Of a stretch of 64,000 nucleotides of DNA, positions 24,268-31,729 are shown one piece after another. How positions within the stretch are numbered: position 1 is the first letter of the stretch; every line of letters begins with the position of its first letter. Position numbers and translations under genes: made by a program. Location of the stretch: positions 72,594 through 136,593 of the forward strand of contig NZ_JAHXNL010000004.1 in the NCBI RefSeq assembly GCF_023148685.1, given 5' to 3'. The stretch comes from Georgenia sp. EYE_87 (GTDB taxonomy: Bacteria > Actinomycetota > Actinomycetes > Actinomycetales > Actinomycetaceae). The notes beneath the pieces are model-generated. The model had not been told where the DNA came from, did not search any database, and worked only from the letters and a program-made list of their open reading frames with translations.

Positions 24268-25224
24268 ATGACGGCAGACATGCTGATAGGCGTCGACATC
24301 GGTGGAACCAAGACTGCTGCGGCGTGGGTCTCGCAGGAGGGGCGCGTGGGTCCGGTTGTTAGTACGCCTACGCCCGCAGCCGACGGGCCGAATGCCGTTT
24401 TGGAGACTGTGGTCAGTCTCGTCCAGTCCCTCCTGGGCGATCCTTCCGACCGTGAGGAGGGCCGTAAACGTCACGCTGTCGCGCTCGGAGTCGGGACGGC
24501 CGGACTGGTCGACGTGACCACCGGTGTCGTCGTGGGCGCAAACGACACGTTCCCCGGGTGGGTAGGGACGCCGGTAGGCGAGGTGCTCGCAAATCGGCTG
24601 CGGCTCCCGGTCCATGTCGAGAATGACGTGGACGCACATGCGGCAGGTGAGGCATGGGTCGGTGCTGCAGCAGGAGCCTCTTCTGCGCTTGTCGTCGCAG
24701 TCGGAACTGGTGTGGGGTGCTCCTTGGTGCTGGGCGGGAAACCGCTCCGCGGAGCGCACTCTGGCGCGGGCGAAATTGGCCACATGCCGTGCGCCCTCGC
24801 GGCGGGCCTCATGTGTCCGTGCGGACGACCGGGGCATCTGGAGGCGCTAGCCTCAGGGCCCGCCGTGCACCGCGAATACCTCAGAAGAGGCGGAAATCCG
24901 GAGTCTCAGGACGCCCCATCAGTCCTCGCTCAAATGAGGAACGGTGATGCCATCGCGTCGGGTGTCGTCAGAGACGCGGCCGTCGCGCTCGGTCAAGCCG
25001 TGGCAGGCCTAATCACTGCACTTGACCCGCAGATCGTCGTGGTCGGGGGTGGATTTGCGCTGGCCGATGAGACGTGGTGGGGCTGGCTCGAAGAAGAACT
25101 CCGGAGACAGCTCATTGCCCCGCTTGCCACCGTGCCGATTCGTCGGTCGGAACTGGGGGGCGCCGCACCTATCGTAGGTGCAGCAGCGGGAGCGCGCCGG
25201 CTGGTCAATGGGGGCCAAGGATGA
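24268..25224 (+). CDS. ROK-family sugar kinase, probable N-acetylmannosamine kinase
   Basis: 318-residue ROK kinase. The N-terminal phosphate loop is LIGVDIGGTKTAAAW. The zinc-site region reads GEIGHMPC...CPCGRPGHLEALASG: the usual ROK pattern is CxCG(x2)GC, and here His172, Cys183 and Cys185 are kept but the last cysteine is His190. A histidine can still bind zinc. The ATG at 24268 has GAGGGAGC just upstream. Next to nanE the likely reaction is ATP-dependent phosphorylation of ManNAc to ManNAc-6-P, but ROK kinases also act on glucose or GlcNAc and some are repressors; no DNA-binding domain is present. Its stop overlaps the GntR start (ATGA), so enzyme and regulator are co-expressed. Confidence 0.88.
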   Translation: MTADMLIGVDIGGTKTAAAWVSQEGRVGPVVSTPTPAADGPNAVLETVVSLVQSLLGDPSDREEGRKRHAVALGVGTAGLVDVTTGVVVGANDTFPGWVGTPVGEVLANRLRLPVHVENDVDAHAAGEAWVGAAAGASSALVVAVGTGVGCSLVLGGKPLRGAHSGAGEIGHMPCALAAGLMCPCGRPGHLEALASGPAVHREYLRRGGNPESQDAPSVLAQMRNGDAIASGVVRDAAVALGQAVAGLITALDPQIVVVGGGFALADETWWGWLEEELRRQLIAPLATVPIRRSELGGAAPIVGAAAGARRLVNGGQG

Positions 25225-25922
25225 GTCCTGTGAAGAAGTACGACGCCATTGTCAAAGACCTATTGGCGCTGATTGACACCAAGCGTCCCGGTGACCGCAT
25301 ACCGAGCGAGCAGGAACTCGCTGCTTCGTACAATGTGTCGGCGATGACCGTGCGGCGCGCGATGCAGGTTCTCAATGCGAGCGGACGGACCGTGGGTATA
25401 CCTGGCAAGGGCACGTTTGTACGTGCGCCTACGGTGTTGAAAGCACTTTCATCAACGTCGTTTAGTGAAACTATACGCGCCTCTGGGAAACGTCCGAGCA
25501 GCCGACTTCTGTTGGCGTCGATGGAGCCGGCGAACGAAGAGGAGCGGGAGATCCTTGAACTCGCACCAAATAGTTTGGTCATTCACGTGCATCGCGTACG
25601 CTACGGCGACGATGTGCCACTGTGTGTCGAGCGTGCGACTTTGGTGGCAGACCTCTTTCCGGGGCTTCTGGGCCGCGACCTTACGGACTCTCTGTACGCG
25701 ACCTTGCGCTCTAAGTACGGCACACTAATCTCGAGAACTCGTTTCGAGGTGACTGCAACTTTCGCCGATCGCGAGACATCAGCATTGCTCGAGATTGGGT
25801 CTCCAACTCCATGTCTTGAGACCCGCACCGTGAGCAGGAACCAAGACGGTGCGCTGGTCGAGTTCACGACGTCGCTCTACCGTGGGGATATGTATCGACT
25901 AGTCCTTGAGACGGGCTCGTAG
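25221..25922 (+). CDS. GntR/HutC-family transcriptional regulator
   Basis: 233-residue regulator. Residues about 1-70 form the GntR winged helix (RIPSEQELAASYNVSAMTVRR) and residues about 85-230 the UTRA ligand-binding domain typical of the HutC subfamily, which senses sugar phosphates or similar small molecules (NagR/YvoA senses GlcNAc-6-P or GlcN-6-P). The start at 25221 overlaps the ROK stop. Its likely operators lie in the 24123-24267 spacer, giving autoregulation of its own operon and control of the divergent transport operon. Base composition of this gene is clearly less GC-rich than the chromosome on the right, in keeping with acquisition by transfer. Confidence 0.93.
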   Translation: MSPVKKYDAIVKDLLALIDTKRPGDRIPSEQELAASYNVSAMTVRRAMQVLNASGRTVGIPGKGTFVRAPTVLKALSSTSFSETIRASGKRPSSRLLLASMEPANEEEREILELAPNSLVIHVHRVRYGDDVPLCVERATLVADLFPGLLGRDLTDSLYATLRSKYGTLISRTRFEVTATFADRETSALLEIGSPTPCLETRTVSRNQDGALVEFTTSLYRGDMYRLVLETGS

Positions 25923-25981
25923 CATGTCGGGGCCACCTGGCCGATGCGCAGAGTTAGCGTGCGCCATATGAATACATTATT

Positions 25982-27490
25982 TCAACGTTTGCTGATCGCC
26001 CGCTGGCCATAATCGTGATCCGCTAAATGCGCACGTTTGCTGTCAGTTCTGCCCGATGCCGGCGTGACGATTTGCGACCCTCCAAGGTGCGCGCCTCGGG
26101 CGGCCATGAAGGGCTCGGGGTCGGTGTGCTCGCCGTTAAGGTAGACACCGAAGTGCAGGTGGCAGTTGGTGGAGTTGCCGTCGTTGCCGACGAGAGCGAT
26201 GAGCTGGCCGGCGGTGACGTGCTGGCCGGGCCGGGCCAGCAGGCCGCTGGCGTACATGTGGTTGTAGCTGGTCTGGATGCCGTCGCCGTGGTCGAGGACG
26301 ATGACGTGCCCGGTCAGCCCGAGGCGGGGGTGCGGGCCGCCGGCGTAGGCGATCCGGCCGTCGGCGGCGGCGTAGATCGGTGTCCCGCATGCGGCGCCGA
26401 AGTCGGTGCCGGTGTGGAAGCTGGAGCCGAAGAGCAGGCGTGGCCCGTACGGGGAGGTGATGGGTCCGTCGACCGGCGCCATCCACTGCCCGGTGGGTCC
26501 GGCCGGTCCCGCTGTGGTGGCGGTGAGGCAGTCCAGTGGCCCGGTTCCGGCGTTCACCGAGGGAGTCGGGGTGACGTTGACGTGCGGGTGGTCGAGGTGG
26601 TTGGCGGTGTCCGAGCCGCGGTCGGCCATGGGCTGCCAGCCCTTGTCAGCCTCGGCGGCGCGCCAGATCGCTTGGCGCCAGATGATGTAGTCCACGCTGA
26701 GTCGGTCGGTGTGCTCGATGAGGTAGGAGACGATGGCGTCGCCGGTGGCGGTGTCGTCGTGGGTCATGAAGTCCACGGCGAGTCCGGCTGGGTGGCCGCC
26801 GGCGTCGACTGCGCTGTCCCGGTAGCCGCCGATCTCGGCGAGGTCGAACCGGGCGCCGACTTCCTCGGCGAGTGCTTGCGTGTGAGGTTTGACCGGGCCG
26901 AGCTCGTAGCGATGACCCGGAGTGGGGTCGTCGGTCGTGTCTGTCTGGCTGAGAGCCGTGACGATCTGGACGGCGGCGTCCCAGTAGTCGGCGTAGTGAA
27001 GCGGGTCGGCGTTGCGCTGGACCCGGTTGGCGGCCAGCGTGGGTTGGAGGTCGCGCCAGCCCTCGATCTTGTTCAGGGCGTCGAAGAACATGGCGGCCGA
27101 GCGGGCGGGGTCCATGCGGTCGGCGTAGGTGCCCCAGGCGCCGTTGTCGCGCTGCTGGAACAGGCCGCGGCTGTCGGGGCCGGCGGCGTCGCCGCGGTCG
27201 AGGATCCGCAGGCCGGACTCGCCCATGGCCGTCATGACGCCGATGGTCTGGCCCCAGGCGTCCATGCCGCGCTCGGCGCCCACGCGCATGATCGTGGCGG
27301 CGTTTGCCAGCTGCTCGCCGGAGTAGCCGGCGATCTCACCGTCGGGGACGTCGCCGACTGCGAGGGCAGTGCCCGGTGTGCACACGCCCGCGGGGGAGGG
27401 CCGGCTCAGGCCCGTGCCGACGAAGAGCACCAGCACGAACCCACCGAGCACGGCGAGCACCGTGCAGACCACGACGGCAGCCTTCTTCAC
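25982..27490 (-). CDS. Conjugation cell-wall hydrolase: transglycosylase-like, carboxypeptidase-like and M23 domains
   Basis: 502-residue exported protein with an N-terminal membrane anchor or signal (VVVCTVLAVLGGFVLVLFVGTGL). Three modules follow: residues about 60-180, a lytic-transglycosylase-like domain with candidate catalytic Glu in MTAMGESGL; about 190-325, a domain like those in ARB_07466-type proteins (IGGYRD...HPAGLAVDFM...LDHPHVNV); and about 345-470, an M23 LytM-type endopeptidase with HTGTDFGAACG and HLHFG. Together they would open peptidoglycan locally for the transfer channel, the VirB1 role. The start is GTG 27490, with GGAGGACG upstream. It is the last gene of the transfer operon, 33 bases after the lipoprotein. 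The C-tail is basic. Confidence 0.9.
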   Translation of the reverse strand: MKKAAVVVCTVLAVLGGFVLVLFVGTGLSRPSPAGVCTPGTALAVGDVPDGEIAGYSGEQLANAATIMRVGAERGMDAWGQTIGVMTAMGESGLRILDRGDAAGPDSRGLFQQRDNGAWGTYADRMDPARSAAMFFDALNKIEGWRDLQPTLAANRVQRNADPLHYADYWDAAVQIVTALSQTDTTDDPTPGHRYELGPVKPHTQALAEEVGARFDLAEIGGYRDSAVDAGGHPAGLAVDFMTHDDTATGDAIVSYLIEHTDRLSVDYIIWRQAIWRAAEADKGWQPMADRGSDTANHLDHPHVNVTPTPSVNAGTGPLDCLTATTAGPAGPTGQWMAPVDGPITSPYGPRLLFGSSFHTGTDFGAACGTPIYAAADGRIAYAGGPHPRLGLTGHVIVLDHGDGIQTSYNHMYASGLLARPGQHVTAGQLIALVGNDGNSTNCHLHFGVYLNGEHTDPEPFMAARGAHLGGSQIVTPASGRTDSKRAHLADHDYGQRAISKR

Positions 27491-27523
27491 GTGTTTCTCG
27501 TCCTCCCCCCGGGACGGGCGTGT

Positions 27524-28057
27524 TCAGTTGATCGGGTCGGCGTACTCGACCAGCCAGGGATCGGTGGCCCCGGTGCGGGTGAGCGTGACCAGGTACGGGC
27601 CGGCGTCGGTCCCGACACGGACCTCGGCGAGCGACGCCGAGCCGGTGTCCAGTACCTCCCCGCCGTCGGTCACGGTCGTGGCCGGCACCGCCGCCGGGTC
27701 GACGTAGGCGAAGGTCTCCACTCCGGTGGTGGTCATCAGCCCGGCGATCCCGGCGTGCCACTCCTGAGCGGTCAGGTCAGGGCGGGCGAAGGCGCGCATG
27801 AACGCCACCGCCCGGTCTGCGGCCTCCTCGGCCGCGGTCTCGTCCCACGTCGGCGGCGGTCCGATGGGGTCCTGCTCGTGCCCGGTCAGCTCCTCCATCG
27901 GCTCGTCCGTCGGCCGGGAGCTCGAGGTGGCCGGTGCGGAGCTCGGTGCCGCCGGTGCGGCGGCCGGCTGCGGCTCGGCCGGGGTCGCCGCGCACCCGGC
28001 GGCCGTCAGGATCGCGGCCACCGCGGCCACGATGCCGACGGTGCGGCGCGGCGTCAC
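27524..28057 (-). CDS. Transfer-operon lipoprotein, NTF2-like
   Basis: 177-residue lipoprotein. The signal peptide ends in LTAAGC (Cys about residue 22), followed by a Pro/Ala/Ser/Thr linker of about 30 residues and then a compact domain (AEEAADRAVAFMRAFARPDLTAQEWHAGI...DPWLVEYADPIN) whose pattern resembles NTF2-like folds seen in VirB8/TcpC-type conjugation proteins. The start is GTG 28057, which overlaps the preceding stop (GTGA) and has GGAGGAGC upstream; a longer frame to 28462 lies over the neighbouring gene. Expected on the outer face of the membrane as part of, or close to, the transfer channel. Function is by position only. Confidence 0.75.
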   Translation of the reverse strand: MTPRRTVGIVAAVAAILTAAGCAATPAEPQPAAAPAAPSSAPATSSSRPTDEPMEELTGHEQDPIGPPPTWDETAAEEAADRAVAFMRAFARPDLTAQEWHAGIAGLMTTTGVETFAYVDPAAVPATTVTDGGEVLDTGSASLAEVRVGTDAGPYLVTLTRTGATDPWLVEYADPIN

Positions 28058-28569
28058 CGCTCCTCCTCGTCGGCAGGGAGGGACTGTGCGACGAACTCGT
28101 GGAACGTCTCGTCGGCCTGCCAGGCTGGGGCGGTCCACTGGTGGTCCTGGTGGCCGTCGTCGCATCCGGAGAAGACCTTGAGGTGCCGGAGCCGGTCGAG
28201 GGTCGGCCACAGGGACCGCTCGTGCCAGTCGACCAGGGCGGGCGAGGGCTCGGCCGCGGACTCGTTGTAGGCGCCCTGGTGGGCGACCATCAGGGCGGTG
28301 AGCTGCTCGACGGCGACGGGGTGGCGGTACCAGCACGGCGGGAGGCGGTACTCCCGGCCGGGCAGGTTGGACAGGTATCGGGCGGTGAGCCAGGCGACGA
28401 ACTCGGCGAGCTCTTCCCACAGGACGATCTGGCGGTCCCGGTCCAGGCGGGTCCACAGCCACGGCCCGCCGGCGGGCCGCTCCGAGACGGCATCGATGAG
28501 GTCGGCCAGGGCGCCCTCGACGGTCTCGAGCCGCGCCTCGAGGTCGCCGAGGTCTTCGGTGGTCGTCAT
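28054..28569 (-). CDS. Small transfer-operon protein, function unknown
   Basis: 171-residue cytoplasmic protein. The first 30 residues form a leucine-rich heptad helix (LGDLEARLETVEGALADLID), followed by a Trp-rich domain (GGPWLWTRLDRDRQIVLWEEL, HQWTAPAWQADETFHEFVAQ). I do not recognise a family, but similar small proteins are encoded after the coupling protein in actinobacterial conjugation operons. Both ends overlap neighbours by four bases, its ATG with the VirD4-like stop and its TGA with the lipoprotein GTG, so expression is locked to the coupling protein. A role as a coupling-protein partner is plausible but unproven. Confidence 0.7.
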   Translation of the reverse strand: MTTTEDLGDLEARLETVEGALADLIDAVSERPAGGPWLWTRLDRDRQIVLWEELAEFVAWLTARYLSNLPGREYRLPPCWYRHPVAVEQLTALMVAHQGAYNESAAEPSPALVDWHERSLWPTLDRLRHLKVFSGCDDGHQDHQWTAPAWQADETFHEFVAQSLPADEEER

Positions 28570-30248
28570 GCGGTGATGCCCTCCCGTTCCAGCACCCAGG
28601 ACGTCGAGGTCTTGAGCGCCTCGGCGTCGGAGCGCTTCCACCACGGGGTGAGATCGACGATCCCGCCGGGCAGGTCGCGGTAGAGCAGCAGCGCCCGTCC
28701 CTCGGGGATGGTGCGCAGGTCGGAGACGCTGAGCACGCGTTCCTTCTCCGTCGAGACGTTGAACGAGGTCGTCTCGCCGCTGTCGGAGTAGTGGCGGGCG
28801 GAACGGGTGACCCGGCGGTCCCCGAGGAGCCGGGACACGGACTCCAGGAAGCCGTCGTTGCTCACCCCGCCCATGAGGAGCTTGACCGCGGCCGCCGCCC
28901 AGATGGTCTTGGCGCCCTCGTCGCCGTAGCGGCTGCGCAGCTGGGACTCGTCCTGGACGACCGGCCACACGCTCATCCCGCGGCCGCCGCCGTCGGCCAT
29001 GAGCTGGGGCAGGTCCGGGATCGGCGCGATGTTGGCGACCTCGTCGAGGACGAACGTGATCGGCGGGTCAAGGCGGCCGGCGGCGGTGCGCTGGGAGGCG
29101 AGTCGCCCGGCCCGGACCACCGCGGAGACCAGGGCGGTGATGAGCGGGGCGACGCCGCTGGACCCGCCCTCGGAGAGCAGGTAGAGGGTGTCGGAGGACC
29201 GGACGAACCGGTCCGGGTCGAACGCCTCGCCGTCGTCCTGCGGGGGGCAGACGAAGTCGACCACCCGGGGGTCGGCCAGCGGCTTGAGCACCAGCGAGAG
29301 GGACATGTCGGTGGAGGAGACGGTCTCCCGGGCCTCGCCCCGGGCGAACTTCTCCAGATCCTTCGCCCAGCCCGGGGCCGCGCCCTCGTGCTCGCGCAGG
29401 ATCGCGTAGGGGGTCTCGTTGTCGAAGTCCCGCGCCCAGGCGAGGACCTCCCGAATGGTGTGACCACCGAGGTCGGCGGCGTGCAGCAGGCAGCGCAGCA
29501 CCGTGTCGGCGGCCTCGTGGAAGAAGCCCGCGTTGCGGGAGCCGTCCGTCGGCCGGGCCGCGACCATCGCCTTCGCGCGGTCCATCGCGACCTTGACGTC
29601 TGAGCAGCCGGCGACGATGTTCCACCTGGCCGCCTCGGGCCACGCGGAGACGCCCTCGGGGTCGAAGACCCACACCCGGCCACGCTCGGCGCGCCGCTGG
29701 GCGGTCACGCGGAACAGGTCGACCTTCGTCGAGGTCGCCACCACCGCGCCCGGGGCGTCGACGACCTGCCCGACGGCGAGATAGGCCGTCTTGCCCTGCC
29801 GGGGCGGGGCGATCACGCAGCCGGTGTCCTCGGTGCGGGGGCGCACCGGCTGCCCGTGATAGCTGGCGATCGGCTCCAGGAGCGTCGCGGACGGTCCGCC
29901 GGTCGCGCGCTCCTTGAGCGCCTTGCCGGTGACCATGCCCTTCTCGGCCCGGCCGCGGTGGCGCGCCGCCACGGCCGCGACCAGGGCGATGGCGGTGAAA
30001 ATGACCAGGGCGAACCAGGTCGCCAGGACCACCGGCAGGCTCGCGGTGGTCACGTCCTCGCCGAGGTCGAGCGGCGACAGACGCAGCAGCGCGAGGAGGG
30101 TGCGGTCGACGTCGGCGAGCCCCAGGCCCGCCGAGGCCAACCACAGGGTCAGGTGCCAGTAGCCGAGCAGAAGCACGGCGAGCAGTGCGAGCTGGACGTT
30201 GGCCTTGGTGCTCGCCTTGATCGGCGGGCGGTTCTCTCTCGTCACCAT
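28566..30248 (-). CDS. VirD4/TraG-type conjugative coupling ATPase
   Basis: 560-residue membrane-anchored ATPase that brings the relaxase-DNA complex to the secretion channel. Two N-terminal membrane segments (about residues 20-40 and 70-95) precede the motor domain. Walker A is APPRQGKT at 147-154 and Walker B is ITFVLDEVANI near residue 395; the following QDESQLRSRYG is the usual TraG/VirD4 sensor region. The ATG at 30248 overlaps the VirB4 stop (TGATG). A much longer open frame upstream belongs to the antisense of other genes and was discarded. The C-terminus (VDLTPWWKRSDAEAL) is typical of actinobacterial members. Presence of this gene separates the element from FtsK/TraB-type actinobacterial elements. 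Confidence 0.93.
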   Translation of the reverse strand: MVTRENRPPIKASTKANVQLALLAVLLLGYWHLTLWLASAGLGLADVDRTLLALLRLSPLDLGEDVTTASLPVVLATWFALVIFTAIALVAAVAARHRGRAEKGMVTGKALKERATGGPSATLLEPIASYHGQPVRPRTEDTGCVIAPPRQGKTAYLAVGQVVDAPGAVVATSTKVDLFRVTAQRRAERGRVWVFDPEGVSAWPEAARWNIVAGCSDVKVAMDRAKAMVAARPTDGSRNAGFFHEAADTVLRCLLHAADLGGHTIREVLAWARDFDNETPYAILREHEGAAPGWAKDLEKFARGEARETVSSTDMSLSLVLKPLADPRVVDFVCPPQDDGEAFDPDRFVRSSDTLYLLSEGGSSGVAPLITALVSAVVRAGRLASQRTAAGRLDPPITFVLDEVANIAPIPDLPQLMADGGGRGMSVWPVVQDESQLRSRYGDEGAKTIWAAAAVKLLMGGVSNDGFLESVSRLLGDRRVTRSARHYSDSGETTSFNVSTEKERVLSVSDLRTIPEGRALLLYRDLPGGIVDLTPWWKRSDAEALKTSTSWVLEREGITA

Positions 30249-31729
30249 CAGCGCCGGCCTCCCATCGCCGCGTCGGTCTCTGTCAGCCGCTCCTCGAGGT
30301 CGGAGCGCACGTGCTGGACCATCACCTCCGGGGCGGTTCCCCGCTTGAACAGGTGGAACCCGGTCTGCAACGACGGGATGACCTCGGCAGCGTCGGCGGT
30401 GAGGTTGAAGTCGCGCACGCACCGCTCGACATCGGCGGCGCGGGACTGGCGGTAGACGTGGACGGTTTGTGCCTCCTGCAGGACCGCCATGGCCGGGGAG
30501 GTCACCGGAATGTCGGCGAGCTTGTGGATCGCCACCACCAGGGCCAGGCCGAGGGCGCGGGCGAGTTTCGTGTTCGAGCGCAGCAGGCCGGCGTTCGGGC
30601 CGGCGACCAGGTGCCAGCCCTCCTCGACGACGAGGTTGGTCATCTTGCCGCGGTTGCGGCGCAGCGACCCGAGCAGCCACAGGTTCGCGATCGCCATCAC
30701 GGTCGGGACCGCCGGGCCGTCGTCGGGCAGCTGGGAGATGTCGAAGCTGGTCAGCTTCTCCTCCAGCCGCACGCCCTTGGAGGTCGGTCCGTCGAAGATG
30801 CCGCCGTACTCCTCGAGCAGGCCCCCCATCAGGAACCGCACTCCCAGGGCGGCCTCGTGCAGCCGTTCGCGGGCGGCGGCCGAGGCGTCGCCGTAGCCGC
30901 CCACGTGGTCGGCCTCGATGTGGCCCAGGTTGGCGAGCACGTCGGGCAGGACCGGCACCCGGCCGTCCACCTCCGCCTGACGCATGGTCAGCCGGTACGC
31001 CGAGCGCAGCGCCTCGCGCTCCCACTCGTCCAGCGGCTCGCCGTCCTGTGCGAGCTCGGCGGCGACCTGGAGGAGACGGACCTGGTTCTTCGCCCCGGCG
31101 CCGGTGATGATCGGGTCGAGCAGGTTCAGCACGACCCCGTCGCCGTCGGTGCTGAACGTCAACGGCTCACCGCCGAAGAAGCGGACCAGCTCGGCGTACT
31201 CGCCCTCACCGCCGCGGTCCTTCTTGTCGAAGATAACCGCGCGGCGGTCCCGCAGGAGCAGCGGGCGCAGCGCGTAGGCGGACTTGCAGACCGAGGACTT
31301 GCCCGAGCCGACGTCGCCGACCACCACCACGTTCGGCGAGGAGACGATGCCCTTCTGGTAGGCCACGAACGGGTCGTGGTGGACCCGGGAGGAGCTGAGG
31401 CAGTCCAGGCCGACGATGAGCGCCTCGACGTCCGTGGGGGCGGCGACCACACCGGTGTTGAGCACCTCGGCCTGCCGGGTCGTGCTCGGCGCGCCCTGGG
31501 CCAGCGGGGCGTAGTAGCCGCGCCTGGCCCAGCCCGGCTTGCGGCGCAGGCGCGTACCGCGCGCGTTGTGCGGGGTCAGACCTTCCTCCCGCGGGGGTGG
31601 CGGCGGGGGCGGCGCGAGCAGCCGGCGTCGCCGCTTGGTCTCCTTGGCCGGCGGTGTGGTCGGTGCCTGGTTCTGGACCGCGAGCTCGCGCTGGGCGCGG
31701 CGCGTGGCCGGGATGTTCGTGGTCGTCAC
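30248..31729 (-). CDS. VirB4-type conjugation ATPase
   Basis: 493-residue ATP-binding protein of the VirB4/TraC-like group that powers the type IV secretion channel. Walker A is GDVGSGKS at 138-145; Walker B is in MTNLVVEEGWHLV near residue 385, followed by the QSRAADVERCVRDFNLTADAAEVIPSL segment (positions about 430-460) common to this group. The N-terminus is cytoplasmic and basic with a run of seven or more prolines near residue 40, likely a flexible linker. The start is GTG 31729, which overlaps the preceding stop and has AAGGAGG upstream; the frame stays open far beyond it on the antisense of other genes. Shorter than classical VirB4 because the N-terminal domain is carried by the SCO6880-type protein upstream. 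Confidence 0.9.
   Translation of the reverse strand: MTTTNIPATRRAQRELAVQNQAPTTPPAKETKRRRRLLAPPPPPPPREEGLTPHNARGTRLRRKPGWARRGYYAPLAQGAPSTTRQAEVLNTGVVAAPTDVEALIVGLDCLSSSRVHHDPFVAYQKGIVSSPNVVVVGDVGSGKSSVCKSAYALRPLLLRDRRAVIFDKKDRGGEGEYAELVRFFGGEPLTFSTDGDGVVLNLLDPIITGAGAKNQVRLLQVAAELAQDGEPLDEWEREALRSAYRLTMRQAEVDGRVPVLPDVLANLGHIEADHVGGYGDASAAARERLHEAALGVRFLMGGLLEEYGGIFDGPTSKGVRLEEKLTSFDISQLPDDGPAVPTVMAIANLWLLGSLRRNRGKMTNLVVEEGWHLVAGPNAGLLRSNTKLARALGLALVVAIHKLADIPVTSPAMAVLQEAQTVHVYRQSRAADVERCVRDFNLTADAAEVIPSLQTGFHLFKRGTAPEVMVQHVRSDLEERLTETDAAMGGRR

Noticed and set aside
26027-28270. 747-codon plus-strand open frame opposite the cell-wall hydrolase and lipoprotein
   Set aside because: It has low-complexity Gly/Val/Arg composition, no motifs and runs antisense to two well-supported genes.
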